Assembly: GCA_948099385.1 (NCBI GenBank)
Contig: CANUEZ040000020.1
Span: 4,806,501 to 4,870,500 of the forward strand
Direction of reading: 5' to 3'
Source: Fasciola hepatica
Taxonomy: Eukaryota > Platyhelminthes > Trematoda > Plagiorchiida > Fasciolidae
Length of the DNA: 64,000 nt
Shown here: positions 11,900 to 25,207 of the stretch, piece after piece
Layout: every line of letters starts with the position of its first letter
How positions within the stretch are numbered: position 1 is the stretch's first letter
Program-made: the position numbers and the translations under genes
Notes under the pieces: generated by a model
Told to the model about the DNA's origin: nothing
What the model saw: the letters and a program-made list of their open reading frames with translations, nothing else
Databases searched by the model: none

Positions 11900-14090
11900 A
11901 CTGTTTCACGAGATACGCGAACAAAGAGCAGAATGTGATAAGCCTCCAGGACCACAATACGTTAATAGAAAGCAGGTTCTTGATGAAGTGAGAGGGAGTT
12001 GTATGCTGAGATTTAACGCTCATTGTGTAGCTGAGATGAAGTGTGAGGTTGATTTTCGCTTGTTCTGCACTGCATCTGAGACCGGATGTGGTGCGGCAGC
12101 GCACCGTGCCTTTTTATTACTGTTTGTTTGTGCTTGTCAAATCTAAAGTAGCCTCGTAAAAAAACCATTACAATTCCTCCTTTGGATTCGAATGCAACAA
12201 CTTTTGCCGCCGGACCAGTCACAGTTGACATCGGTAGAGATGAAAATATTGGCGGTTTGTGGAGTGTTCTGAGTCGATTCATTGACAGTTTCATATTATT
12301 TAAAAAGTAAGGAGGGTCGGTTGTGGAATTTTGTTTCAAATGCAGTGTCAGAGATTAGGAAACGCACACAGTCTGCGACATGGTGACATGCAAATTGCGA
12401 CTCGCCTGGTATGGGAATAAGTTATCACAAGCCGTATTGGCTTGATGGTCCCAAGGGTCGGTGGGAATTTGGAAAGATTTTGCGCGATAATACTGACCGG
12501 TTGCCAGTTCTAGCACACATCCTTGAGTTTAAATCAAAGACAGTTGTTAGTGCATCTAATCACCCTTCGTCCATGTGGTGTTTGGGAAAAATTATCTTTT
12601 TATATTAAACTAATGGTGTATGTGTCTTGGATCTTGTGGTGCAAATATAATTTAGCAGCATTTGCGAAAGGACGGTTTGAAGTGTCCAAGTATCTGGGAC
12701 CGTTGGTCATTCGAGAGTTACGGAAATATTTCCAGGGAATTAGCGGGTTTATTTCAAGCGGAGAGTTATATTAATTATCTGAAATGGTTAAATAACGGAA
12801 GTAACTTACGAGGTGTCCTAGGATAAGGATGGGTTTCTCAGGAAGTTATCGGTTCGAACAGGTCTCGGTGTTCTCAGACGAGATGCGTATAAGTTGTGTT
12901 TGTTGGAGTGTGCAAGTAGTTAGAATAATTTTGGTTTTACTTTTTATCTGTTCCTGTGAACGTTTGTCATGGCTAATAGTTTGACGAACGTTTCACTTAT
13001 TGCTGAAGTGAATTGCCTTCTTGTATATAAGCTATTGTATTCTGTTCATTGGATGAACTTTCGGTTGTGCATCATAGTTGGTTTGGTTAGGTTGAGTATA
13101 TAAATGATTGTGTTACTACTTTCCAGCGTTGATTACTCTACCGGTGCATTCAGTTAAGATCGTTGCACTCGTAAGTTTGTCCTGTTTAATGTGACAATTT
13201 ACGTCGGTTATCGATGATATACGTCCATCGAGCTAACGCTTTAACAGTGCGTGCAAACAGTATTGAGTTGGTTATTGACGGTCGAAAAAAGGTAAGTCAC
13301 TGGTGCCGTTGTCGTCCGTTTGAGCCCACCTGCGCTGTCACATGCGGCGCGTGTTTCATGGCAACTGTGGTGTTATGTGACCAGTGGAGTAGGTAGTCCG
13401 TCTTAGAGCTGCCGTCACATGTGGTCCTTGTCTGGGTCGCGTTCTGGGAGTTTGTGAGAGATCACCTGTAGCCAATGCTCAGCTTCAGACTTCCACAAAC
13501 ATGTCACGGATCGTGGAATCAAAAACAAAACAAACAAACAACGAAAACAGAGTTGGGTCCCAACTGTGATCGTTTTTGTCTGATCAGAAAAACGATCAAG
13601 CGGTGGAACGCATCTGCGACCACTACCATGCTTGTTTGCATCAAGATTTTCATATTTCGATCAACGATGATACACATGGGCGCTGGCCATAAGAATCAAT
13701 TCTGTTACAACATGGAGTATATAGATACCACTAAGGAGCTGAGACCGGACCTTTACCTTCCATCGTAGCACAGCAGAACAGTTGTTTTCGTTTATGGATA
13801 GATCGTGTTCATAATTTCATTCTAACCAAGTAACACTTTGTGAGTTAAATAGTGAGCCTTCTGGCTGATTGCCTGCATTTTGTTGAGAAAACATTCGAAA
13901 ATTGATGACGCACTCGGTTTTTAATTCAACCACTGTGGATTAGTTTGTGCGGCCGGTTTGCAGTTGGTGTTGGCGTATCTTTCCGCGAGTGGCCAGTTGA
14001 GTCAGACTCAGTTTTATTGAGGATACCTCTGGGTCTGGCAGAGAATTACGGTTCCAGTGACAGTCTGGGTGGCATTCCTGGAGGAATTGT
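11900..14090. other. Unassigned DNA
   Basis: No gene or known repeat can be supported. Several short frames (12013-12339 minus, 12411-12774 plus) show no motif. The GT-rich composition on the plus strand and the LTR upstream suggest decayed retroelement sequence. Confidence 0.4.
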
Positions 14091-14146
14091 TACGGCAGCT
14101 GACCCACCGTAGGTCATTAACTATTAAAATTTCAACGGTTTCCTAA
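14091..14146 (+). repeat. Direct repeat, copy 1
   Basis: About 56 bases, containing CTGACCCAC and TTTCAACGGTTTCCTAA, recur in the same orientation at 14757-14813 with about 85% identity. The ~665-bp spacing could reflect a relic of two LTR ends. Confidence 0.65.
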
Positions 14147-14756
14147 TAAGTGTCCGTGAGCTGTATTCCCATACAATGTCTCTCTATTGTTCCAATTTTG
14201 TTTATCGGTACCAACTGACCATTACCTCTTTCAGATTATTTTCCTTCTCTGTTCGGTAAGGCTCGGTTGATCTACCACGTTCCTCGTAGTTGTTCCGTGT
14301 ACAGGCTGACTAAGAAGGACTGCAATCAAGTATAACTGAGTGTGGTTTGTTGCATTGTTATATTATTGTACATTTCAGATACCGTATAACACGTGATTTC
14401 AACTCATCCGGTGTTCTTTTTGATCCTCTCGTGGATTGACTTTCGTACATCGTTGATTAAACGATGGTCAGAAATAGTCTAATTTGGGAGCACGAAGTAG
14501 TTCGGTTGAACTATACGCGTAAAGACAGTCTCGTTCAAGCGGCTGTACCAGTATTTGACCATCCTCTACTGGTTCTTGTCGTTCCTTGACGTCACACACA
14601 ACTTTGGATGCTCTTATTGCTCTCAGTCGGATTTCATTCGTAAATGGAATTCATTTTATTAACTTTGAACTGTAGTTTTCTGCCACTGTTTTGTGACGTG
14701 TGCTCTTTCCGTTGATATCCTTCATCACTTCTTGGTGATTTTCCTCGACGAAGTGG

Positions 14757-14813
14757 TACGGGGGCTGACCCACTGTACATCGTTAACTATCAAAATTCCA
14801 ACGGTTTCCTAAA
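14757..14813 (+). repeat. Direct repeat, copy 2
   Basis: Partner of 14091-14146. It shares CTGACCCAC and CAACGGTTTCCTAAA. Confidence 0.65.
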
Positions 14814-14819
14814 ATTGCT

Positions 14820-15480
14820 CTCAGCGAATCATATGTTTAAGGCATTTCTATGTTCATAATCATCGCCCTCTGCCCGCCCCTCAACTCGAGCCCCGCGAAT
14901 GGTGGCCGCGTGCGCGGATCTAACGTTCCTTTCGTTTAATTCGTTCGCATCCTAATACTACAGACCAATCGTATCGGAACTAATTTGCCATCCTTACGCA
15001 ATTCCCCCAACCATGAAAGGTAGCAGCCGCTGAATAATTCCATCCCAGCAACTCCATCCCTTGCATAATCGAACAGTAGCGCTAACACGACTTCACTTAT
15101 TGCAGTGGGAAAAAGGGGGCGTGTAAAAAATGTGTAATTGACATTTAGTTTTGCCAGAGGTTTGTACAAAATAACCGTGTTAGGTAGAAAACTATTAGCA
15201 TCCAAATCCACGCCGTGATCGGTCTTATGTACCATTTCGTTGTTGAGTTCCTGTCACGGAAATAATTCTGAAAAATAATCGCACTGTTTGTGTCAATCTG
15301 TGCTCTTTGCATAGCTTGTCCTGCATCCGGTTTTTTATGCCACACTCCATCGCCATTCTATGAACCGACCGGAACTATTCTTGTTATGCACAGCATCTGC
15401 AAAGTAAAAAACCTTCTTCATTGTTTTCAGTGTGAGTAGCATGGGGTTGTATCTGGATCACAGGACGAATTTTCCCCGGA
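14820..15480. other. Unassigned DNA downstream of the ribozyme motif
   Basis: Minus-strand frames at 14936-15235 and 15145-15345 follow the hammerhead motif but contain no reverse transcriptase or GIY-YIG signature. A Penelope-like element is therefore not demonstrated. Confidence 0.4.
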
Positions 15481-15482
15481 AG

Positions 15483-15523
15483 CACACGACCGGCTTCGCG
15501 GTTGTTGTCGCTCATCAGATGTG
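15483..15523 (-). ncRNA. Decayed type I hammerhead ribozyme motif
   Basis: Read on the minus strand, the conserved boxes occur in order: CTGATGA (15518-15512), stem II GCGA/CCGC with a six-base loop (15511-15498), GAA (15497-15495), the short palindromic stem III ending GGTC (15491-15488), and GTGTG. GTGTG pairs with the CACAT before CTGATGA as stem I, with one G-U wobble. Two defects are visible: the base after GAA is G where A is required, and stem II has an A-C mismatch. It is therefore probably inactive. The same ~65-bp block occurs on the plus strand at 49726-49790. Confidence 0.6.
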
Positions 15524-15770
15524 TGTAGCCGATACTCTTCCGCCCAATCGTTCTTATACTTCAGCACTCGGCAGTAGGCTAACAGCTGTAATTTCATTTC
15601 AATCGAATGGAGAGTGCATGGACGGAGAATACATTTCAGAATAACACGGTGATTCTTGAAGGGTAATTCATCGGTTTGCAGGGCAAACCTTCGGAACGAA
15701 GACATATGCCCCATGCATGGAATTACGATTTGAGTAGTACGGTAGTTATTTAATTTATGAAGAACAAATT

Positions 15771-16377
15771 CCAATTAGTTTTTCTAAATAGGATTTCCTC
15801 ACTCAGGAAATAACAACTAAAATGGAATGACGCAGTTGGTATAAATCAGAAAATCTACAGTTTAATACCACGTTTTACTTTAAAGCCTTATTTAGGCCTC
15901 GTCATTCTATAATAAAATAAGGACGACTGTCATAACAGAATGAATGGCTTTATCTAACGGGCTAGGACAAGTCTTCGCTCTTAGTAGCACGTGCTACAAT
16001 ATCCCATGACATTATATTCGTAGTGAAGACAATCGCAGAACTTCGTCGTATGCATTCCGAGAACAAGAACTGCAGCCTTCTAACGTGATTTACTTGATTC
16101 ATTTAACGGAATTCCGCATACATCATGTAGCGGAATCAGTTCCCGTGTTAAATCTGTTTAGGCGTCTAACCAGATTGAATGTGACTTGTCCCTGATTATT
16201 TCTGACGTGTCCATGGTGCCTGTGGACCACGTGTTCTGATTATAGGCGACCTCTTTGCCATTATTTATTTGACATTTTTCTGTACCTTACCCCAAGTCCT
16301 ACAGTATTGCTTATTATCACAGTGTAAGGACCGTGTGACTATTTCACGTTTATTTCCTCACTGGTCGGATTTCAGTG
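15771..16377. repeat. ~600-bp inverted repeat, right member
   Basis: Reverse complement of 5334-5940. Its outer edge abuts an RTE reverse-transcriptase fragment that starts within a few bases. Confidence 0.85.
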
Positions 16378-16379
16378 CC

Positions 16380-17000
16380 ATCACACCACGCCAATGTGCA
16401 GTCTCGTCGCGAATCCTAGAACACCATTATAGTTTCCAACAGCCTACCACAGCGTGCTTCATTGACTTTCGGGCACCATTCGACTCCAGTGGCAGACAAT
16501 CACTCTGGAGCATATTGCGAAGCGACGGAATGCCCGAAAAGTACATCAGAATGATAGGATCACAGCACTCGGTAACACAGGTGCGCATCCACGCCCACGG
16601 TGAAGAGTCTCCAGAGTTCCCAATCGACTCCGGCGTCCGCCAAGGGTGCTCTCTATTACCAGTCCTATTCAACTACGTTATTAACTGGGTAATGTATCGC
16701 GCCCTCAATAACTTTCGAGGAATATAACTTGGCCACGACTCTTGGCTTACAGACCTCGAATTCCTCGACGACGTTGCTATTCTGGGACAGGAACCCGGAA
16801 CTCTGCGGTCGGTTCTCGACCGTATTGTGTGTGAAGCTAAGGCTGTTGGTCAAAAACTCTTCACAACTTTGCAAGGCTTAACACACTCTATACGCGTCAA
16901 TGGCGAAAATTTGGAACAGGTGCATCATTTCACGTAATTAGATTCTATCATCCAGCCAAATGGTCAGGCCAAGTTGTTCGCTCGGCATTCAGTCATGCGG
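16380..17000 (+). mobile_element. RTE-like reverse transcriptase fragment
   Basis: The frame from about 16380 to 16727 contains RT landmarks: FIDFRAPFDS (motif A region), SGVRQGCSLLPVLFNYV (motif B) and, after a stop at 16725-16727, LEFLDDVAILG (degenerate YADD, about 16757). These match RTE/CR1-type RTs of invertebrates. The endonuclease and the C-terminal region are absent. The motif C tyrosine-alanine pair is lost, so it is dead. It begins exactly where the 15771-16377 repeat ends. Confidence 0.75.
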
Positions 17001-20000
17001 TGACACAAACATACATGAACCCACGTCAGGGTGAACTAACATTTGTCGTATGATTACACATTCACAGACCCAAGCACACAGACACACAGGTAGGTAGACC
17101 TTGAACGGTGATCATGCCAACCAATCAGCTTCGCGCATCCTGTTGTATACCCATCTGTTCTCCATTCGCACTATCATATAACGTACTGTCCTATGCAAAC
17201 GGTTTGATCTGTCCGTCACTCAGAGACTTGGAGACATTTGATTGTACGTTTTTCTGTTTATTTATTAACGCTTATCAGTCACAGCATCGTATTCCGACTA
17301 ACCAGGTCTATTGACCGTGCGTCTACTAGTGGTCGGGATTCAAATTCAGTCAACCGAAGCGCAATTACCCAGAAAGGGATCAAGCGGCTAGGTGGAAAGA
17401 AAATCGTAGTGGAAAAATGAAAAGGCTGTCAATAGCGGTCGTTTTTTCTCTACACAGCGGATTATCTAACTGATAACAAACGGCACAGCAATTGTTTTAC
17501 GTCCGGTCTATCTATTAAATTAGGCAGTTTATCACCGTTTAAGTAGCCTGATATAAGAAGAGTGTGTTTTCAATTGGCAATTTGTTACTTGATTAGAGAA
17601 CGTCTTCAATGCACGTCACTACTCCATGGTTTACAGTTGAAAAAATAAAAAAATTATATTGCATATTCATTTTATAACACCAACAGTCAGAAGACTAAAG
17701 AAGTTATGCAGTTCAATGTAAATTTTAGATATCAATAACACAACCTTGTCTTAAATGTATTTGCTCATGCGAAATTTTCATTACCACAAGTAACTTTTCC
17801 CAAGGCAGATTTACACTGATGAACGGACAAGTGATCTAAGCTCATCTAGATTCTCGGAGTTACAAGCACGTTTGTAGACAGCGAGCAAGGGATGCAACGA
17901 GTTGCTATCACAGTAAACTTTAAGATAAGAATGTGCAGTACTGTGATCAGGAGTGCTAATTGGGGCCACGTCTGTATACAGTGGAAGTACTTAGTTATCT
18001 AAAACTGAGTCCGCAAAGGCACAAAAGCTGATCAAGACGTAATAAGGCGTTTGGTAAAAGCTATCAATGAACTGTTCGATGTCATCAGTGTGAACATCGG
18101 AGGCAGCGTTCATATCGACGAGAACAATTTGCCAAAAGAAGCTATGAAATGGTGAATGACAGTAACCAATAATGGCAATAAATGCGTAGTTCACGGGAAC
18201 TAATTCTTAGCTTATCGGTTTCAAATGACAAAATTCATAAGCTTTTGTGGATATCCTTTTTGCACGTCTGACAATCAAAAAACTGAGCCTGACCTTCAGT
18301 TATATTTAGAATTTTGGTATGCAATGGGACGCAACACGCTCGCACATGCGCTTAATCATGCGAAGTTTCAGTTTGCTCACATAAAGCGGGTTTATAATCG
18401 AGTAAATAGGTGGACTCAGGTGATCCAACTTAGTCACAGTTAGCAAGCACATATTCATGGAAATACCACTAACGCGGCCGTCGGAATGAGTCAGTATACT
18501 CGAGTATGCACTTCGGAGTTAAAATTTACTCATCTGCAGTGATGATGCGTAAATCTTAATTGCTTGGAATGTGACGTCTTTTTTCAGCGGATGAAGCAGA
18601 AACTCAACAACTAACTATTGTCGTCGCTATCGAGTAGCTAAAATAGAAACACGAAACTCCCGGGATGCGCCTGTTGTCCCCAAACTCACTATACCACGAT
18701 ATTAAACTATGAGAACTCTCGGTGAGGCCCAATGGGTTCCTTCCAATTTGTCAGCTTTATACATTTGTGGAACATGGCAGCTTCATTTCCAGTCGGAAGG
18801 CGAATAGCCTTCACTGAACGACGCTGTTATGATTGTTATCACTCAGAAATAACCTCAATCGAAATCACATTGGTGCTTCCGCCAAGCACCATCATTGAGC
18901 AACGCTCCACAGAATCGTGGGTCAAACTTATAGGTGAACGTCTCTGAATAGTTTGAGAAGAAAAATTCTAAACCTGCATTATTTATCTTAGACGTCCAAA
19001 CTTCAAAGCCATCATTGTTATTTATCACGCACTTAATGAATTACCGTAAAAGGGATGAAACTCATAGTTCGGTCTGAAAGTTCACATCCAAACCAGCTTA
19101 TTGATCCTGATTTTGAAAATAAAATGGCTGTTTGTTGGTGGAATAATAATAGAGGAAGGATGTTTGTGGGACTTGAATCAACACTACCAACTGTGTGTAC
19201 TAGAACAATTGAAACTCAGTTTCCCCCACCAAGAACTGACAATACGAGAATAACAAGTATGTATTCTGTCGCCTTCAATTAGTACACACTCTTCTTACAC
19301 ATGAAATGAGGTATAATTCTATTGGTAGACAATGTACTGGCCAATCATAAAGTGATACGTCTGCATCTGGATGATTTAGCTTTCAAGGTCTGATGAACGC
19401 ACTAAAATCACCACGTTACTCCATAATTTGGAAGTCCTAGGAAAGAAACAAGATTGGCGAATTGGGTTCAGACATTCGTGGACAGCAACCTGATACGGAT
19501 GACTGATTGCACGTGTTTTGGATTTGCGTTGAAAATTGATGGAGATGGGTGCTGCCGAGTTACACTAACGCAAGGCGGATATGCCAGTAAGAGTATAATT
19601 TTCCTACGAGAATGTCAAACTCTCAAGACATTTGTTAGTTTTAGTTTCGCCCGATTTAAATTTGATTTTTACACGTAAACCGACAGCCGCGTCCGTTCCT
19701 GATTGATTCATTCTGTGCACTTCCTCCACTTTTGCATCAATTACCTGGGTCACGTTGAACATCAGGAGAATACATTGTATAAACGTGGGGCACCCTTGTC
19801 CATTTGACGTTTCTTCGTTCGCTGTTATACGCGTTGTTGTGATGTAAACCTGCTGTTGTTTCCCTAGTTAGTGATCAGACTAGCTGTCGAATTTAACGGC
19901 CTGTGGTGCTATTGTGTCATGATTCGTGGGTGTTGTGTTCGGTTTGAACAGTCATGTGCTCAGACAGACATTCTCAAGCGTACACACACACACACTTGAT

Positions 20001-20980
20001 TCGAATACCTTGCAGTCATGGACACGTCTACAATCATACACACACGGACATTGTTGACACTAGTCGTGCTTCGTCCAGGATTGCGCTGACCAATCAGACA
20101 GTACCACGTGTTGAACGACCTTGGGTGACCTAATCCGCCTGTGCACGTGGTTTACGCCTTCGTTTGCATACAACGCTCACTTACGCACTTGCCTACGCGC
20201 TTACGTCCCCACTTGCTTGCTTGTGCTTGTGCTTACCGTAAGTTGCTGCTGAGTACACAATCATCGATACAAGTGTACCTTCCTTCTGCTTACCGAATTC
20301 GGGACATAACATTGATGTCACGCGGACTGTGGAATACGTGATTCGAGGTCGGTTTGTGGTTTCTAGTTGTACTTTGTGCTTCGTGTTCTCCTTGTGTATG
20401 TTAGTCCTTGCGAGTCGATCTGCGTGAATGTAGGGAAGGAGCTCGCTCACACATTCTCGTTCGAACAGCACAACAGAGGACCAAAAAGAAACAGTAGCGG
20501 TGTAACGGGGACAAGGAACTGACATTCCAGCGATTGCAGATTGGTTCTGAAAGCTGAATCTTCGATTGAGAGGGCATGAAGAAATTCCTTCCTTCACGTG
20601 ACTACAGTATTTTAGCGTTAGCCGAATTTGAGTTCAGATAACTCGTGCGTTCATAAGTAGCAAACGAGTGGGGCCGCGCGTATCCGGTCCATACCGATGT
20701 GACGTGTTTAATGGTCAAATTCCACTCCCAGGTAACCCTAGACAATAGGAAGTGAAAGGCCGAAGACAATGAACCACGTTGTCTTGGACGCGAGAAAGAC
20801 CGGCTATTCGTTCTCCAACCGCCACGGTCGTGACAAACTTCACAGGATATTTGAAAATACCCCCATCCCGAGCAAGGCACGCGTCCACTCTCCGGGCAAA
20901 CTTTCGCTAAACGGCGTCCATCACTAAAGTTGGGAGTACCCAGCACACCTAGACAATCTTGGTTTTTAGATCCTCTATAT
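17001..20980. other. Unassigned DNA
   Basis: About 4 kb without a supportable gene. Short frames at 18225-18443, 19055-19282, 19454-19678, 20193-20597 (minus) and 20602-20946 (minus) carry no family signature. A short (CA)n run lies near 19983. Confidence 0.4.
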
Positions 20981-20989
20981 TCTCTGCTT

Positions 20990-21190
20990 TCTCTTCTTAC
21001 ATTCGATTATTCACACAATCCCACAGGAGGAATCGAGTGGAGTTAAGTCCGGAGAACGTGATGGCCATGCTATCGGCCTTCTCCGTCCGATCCATATCAG
21101 CGAGAGATTCGTATCTGATCAATTGGTCAGAGCTACTATGTTGTGTGGTGACGCTCCATCTTCCTAGAACAGGACCCGTAACTAGATAAA
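20990..21190 (-). mobile_element. Mariner-like DDE transposase fragment
   Basis: On the minus strand the residues WIGRRRPIA and WPSRSPDLTPLD (about 21090-21025) reproduce the signature around the third catalytic acid of mariner-like transposases (usually WPPRSPDLTPLDFFLWG). Directly after it the frame changes, and the FLLWDCVNN remainder is read in the next frame. Only this C-terminal piece is recognisable. No terminal inverted repeats were found. Confidence 0.7.
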
Positions 21191-21199
21191 GCAGAATCT

Positions 21200-22970
21200 C
21201 GAGATAAATAACCAAGTATCGTCTTCAACATGTTCAAGTAGTGAATGGATTTCATGTTCGGTAGGAATACTGAGCCAATCAAACGGGAATCGTGGATAGC
21301 GTACCAACATGTCAACTTCCCGACTAGTTTTGAAGCAAAACCGCACTCTTTTTGTGCCAATTTCCCTCGCGTTGACAGCTCTTCACACTGTATAAGTGAT
21401 ATCCTGACATAATATGGGTTGAGTGACGAGCCGGTATTTTAACCAATCGCAACACTTCATCCGCCAATAATGATCACCGGGATAAGCATATGAATTGGTC
21501 GAGGGAACTGACCTTATAACATTCTTCTCTAGAATGGTCAGAGATAACCCAACCGAAATCCCAAGCTTGTGAGAGGACTAGAGCACCGATCTTGAGAACC
21601 CATCAGCTAACAAAGTCTCGTTTTATAACTTGAGCGAACTTGTCTTGCGGTTTCACGCCTCCAGTTGTCAGGATTACCGGTACTATAGCCCAAGTGGAAG
21701 GAGGGTTTCGGTCAACCTAGGTGTTGCAGCTGAAACAGATCACATGCTTTTTCGCAGCACAGATAGCCCATCTGCAGATCAAGCCAGTTCAGCGGTTAAG
21801 CGCACAAAAATTGTTTCTCCATTCAAAAATCACCGAAGATGCGATCACACAAACATCAGCGCCATGACTCAAACTGTCTGCGTATCTGATACGCTCACAG
21901 TCATTCCCACTGATCACATAAAAGTCGCATGGCTCGTCCGCTAATAGTGCGCGCAAAACTACGGTATTAGACGCAACCTCGTGCGCTGAGTTGGGTCGAC
22001 GCAGTTGGGGCTTGCGATTCCGATCAGCGTGAATAACTCGAACCCTGAATTTACCACAGAGCCTCAAGCCTCCGCGCCGGTCTGTCACTAAGCTGACGTT
22101 AGTATGAATTACTGAGTGAGAACATATCGGATGTGATGACACCGATATCACACATTTCCCGTTTGAGGTGTTTCTCTGCTTTAGCCAACATTGGCTCTTA
22201 AGATTTATTCCCGCGTGTTCTGTTTCTTGATGTATTGCCCACCTGTAATTTGTCCTGGTTTCCCTGCTGATTTATTCGTGATGATCAAGGACTTTCTTAA
22301 ATGGACTCCAAAGTACAGTAACCGTAGATGTAGGATGTTGTTAACTACCCTAGAATCAACGGCTCGGAAATGGATACGCGACACGAGTTGCCACTGCCAA
22401 CAGATGCGAAGTAAGATGTGGCTAGCTTACTCGTTACTATATTGGCGTAAACCGGCAACCGAATCGCTTCCCGCATTGGTGTGCCGCAGTAACTGGTCCA
22501 CCGCTGGCCATTAAACCAATCCGGTTGTAAATTAAATGACTGATGCTTTAATTTAAAAAGGCCTCTACCTTAACTCCCGATTGTGTTCTGCGTGTATTTC
22601 AGGGGGTATTGCAACATCAGACTGCATTCAAGCGTCGTGATATCGCGGAAAGGGAAGATAAATTTCACTTTTTAGACGTGAGCACAGTTGAACAACGTTT
22701 GTTTCAAAACTCATCACAGGATCAAACACCCTTTAAAAGGGCGGCTCAGTCGGTTCCGTGGCGTATCCGTTATGAGCGAAGCAAACGGGCCGACCATATG
22801 CTGATGCACAATGTTCTTCGCCGGCAATTATCTCGTCTTCCATAAAATGGAATACACTTGGACTTCGTACTTGAAGACAAAAACTGCAGATAACAAGATT
22901 TATTTTGAGTACAAAACAGTATAAGGATGTATATATATCCGGCATATATAATAGTACATAAAGTACAGTA
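21200..22970. other. Unassigned DNA
   Basis: The block near 21400-21480 resembles 33240-33330 (ATGGG..GAGTGA.GAGCC) and may be the same dispersed element. Plus frames at 21630-21944 and 22191-22514 are open for about 105 codons each but show no motif I can name. Confidence 0.4.
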
Positions 22971-23055
22971 GGTATGGACACGGTCAATTTTACACAGTGG
23001 TTGGGGATAAAACGAGGACCTGTACTCCATTCAGGTACTACTAAACCACGAGCGA

Positions 23056-23142
23056 TCAACCAAGAGCATACTGGTGATTTTCCTTCTCTTCTTCCTGACC
23101 TACGATCACTGCTTCCTCCAAATGGTGTTGACCATCCAGAGC
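23056..23142 (-). CDS. Candidate terminal exon of the ZNF280/POGZ-like gene
   Basis: A strong acceptor (TTTCTTTTTAG) at 23143 opens a 28-codon frame ending in TGA at 23058-23056. The peptide is acidic (EEAVIVGQEEEKEN), similar in style to the preceding exon 25207-24862. That exon ends in phase 1 while this frame needs phase 0, so a small exon would have to lie between them. In the phase-compatible frame the reading continues open to about 22733 as a basic, glycine-rich tail. Confidence 0.3.
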   Translation of the reverse strand, partial: ALDGQHHLEEAVIVGQEEEKENHQYALG

Positions 23143-24861
23143 CTAAAAAGAAATTAAAAAATATAATCGATTAGCTGTAGGAACACGAATAAATAGAATA
23201 AATAGAAGGCTTCTATATATCCAGCCAACGCGCTGATGCACCTGTAACAATAGGTACTGCGTGAAGGAGCGTCTAAAAGCCTTTTGCAGCACCAGAGAAT
23301 ATCAAACGTGGACATTGCTCATTAGTGATACTTTAGGCTCTTGAGTAGAATGTAAGGTGGACCCTAACAAATTGCAGGCCGATATATCGAATTTTTTTCT
23401 TATTGGGATCAGGTGCGTTCGGCTGATGACTAGGACAACTCATCAGAAGTATTCCCTGTGACCAACGAACGAAATTAAAGCAGTGATGCATGCTTAAAAA
23501 CGCGACTCGGGTAGGAGATGAAAAATTCATGAGCACCAAGTTACGGAGAACAATAAAAAACAATGTATTGGACCAGTTACCAGGGACGCAAGGTGCAACT
23601 TATTGAGTGCACTGGACTCACCGAGCTATACAAAAGCATATTGTTAGCCTGTCCGTCCTCAGTTTGGATTACCATTTGTTGACTGTTTGGATCGATGAGA
23701 TCTACGGATGGTGCAGCATAAGGCAGATAGGTGATCTATTTCACGCTCAAAAGAGTAGGGCTAAAACCAATTTTTACTTTCTAGAGAATCAGCCTTCTCA
23801 AAAGCACGAAAAAAATCAGCCTTGTGGATGCAGGCAAGACGATTAATTGGCAATACCAGTAAAAGGTACAAGCGTTGAGACTGCATTAGCAATGAGTACC
23901 TTGAATTCTCTCACGCGATGCGTCGATACATCAGCCCAGTTCGCTAAATATGCTGCGTGACAGTTCTAGTTGCTATCTCAGAAAGAACCTTACTCGGAAA
24001 ACAAAATATTCAGATTATGTGAACCTGAGTGATGAGTCCATATTTCAAACCTGCTAGCCAGTTTACTAATGCCTTTATCAAATAGCAAGAAAATAAGGCC
24101 TAGTAACTGTTGGAAATCTGACTGGGATAGCTCAAATTCGTGATTATCTCAAATTCAAGCCCGAATTGAGATCCGGTAGTTTATGGATGAAAAACACAGC
24201 TTCAAACAAAGACAGGTTCCATAGTAATACCACCGACAGATTCAGATTCTTAAGATTACACCGGATGGAGTAACTGAAAAGAGCGAGAACAGAGCTTTGT
24301 GTAAGTGATCTTTTGAGAAGCTTTTGAAATGTTATCAGAGGCAAACCTCATGTGACACTTTCTGAGCCAGTCCGGAAAACTTGACCGCTAATCGTATGGT
24401 TAAATATCTTGTAAACTGTATTTAGGGCAAACTGCTAACGATGAGTATCGCGAATAAACTACGGAAATAAGAACCAGGCCGAATGCACACAATGTACAAG
24501 GTTCCTTGCCAAGATAAACATAGCTGATGCGAGTCTATCAACGAGCTAAAACAAAACAGCTGGTGGGAATGTCTGTGCAAGGCAGTGAGTATCAGCAAAA
24601 AACTCGAAGGATAATTTAATAAAACTAGCTAATTTGGTATACGGCAAAGGTCTAAAATTGATAAAGTTCTGATTTTTCAATGCGCCATTTTCGACTATAA
24701 AAACCGAAGTGTAAAATTTGAAGTGTCGATAGAAACACTAAATCTTAGTCACAACTGAGTTGACACGGGAGTAATCTGCGAAAAACAAAATGGATAAATT
24801 ACGCAAGATAAGGATCATTTCCACAATCGAGGAACAGTTAGACTCATAGGTGACAACTTAC

Positions 24862-25207
24862 CGGCTTGGTTGACGATGGCCAATTGCGGTTGACCATCCT
24901 CACCTTGAATCACCACCAGGGTCTGTCCTTCATCCAACTGAAGATCATCAGGAATAAGAAATTGCTGAACAATCTCCCCATTATCGTTGGTCAAATCAAT
25001 CGTCGTGCCGTTGGGACCAACTTGCGTTACCAAATGCGTCCCAAATGCCGTCGGATCCTCTGATCCTGCAAAACCATATGATGCCAATTGATCACCGTCA
25101 ACAGACATCATCACCACATCTTCATTTGGTCGTTCAGACTGGTGAACAACACTGCTTAGCTCAGTCCCTGTTAAATTGACATCAGTTGACTCGAAGAGGA
25201 TTCCTGC
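24862..25207 (-). CDS. Mapped exon 8 of the zinc-finger gene
   Basis: 346 bp from the acceptor CCTTCTAG to the donor GCCG|gtaagt (phase 0 in, phase 1 out). It encodes 115 residues with no finger, rich in D, E, Q and G, and with repeated short hydrophobic-acidic strings (TLVVIQGEDGQPQLAIV). No domain is recognised. Confidence 0.65.

Noticed and set aside
14936..15774. Penelope-like retroelement downstream of the decayed hammerhead motif
   Set aside because: No RT or GIY-YIG motif could be found in the minus-strand frames.
21630..21944. 105-codon plus-strand frame with YYSPSGRRV, reminiscent of a methyl-CpG-binding domain
   Set aside because: Only a few residues fit, the rest of the domain is absent, and no splice context supports an exon.
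22191..22514. Plus-strand frame with a Gag-like LESTARKWI stretch
   Set aside because: The similarity is one short string. No protease, RT or LTR is nearby in the right order.
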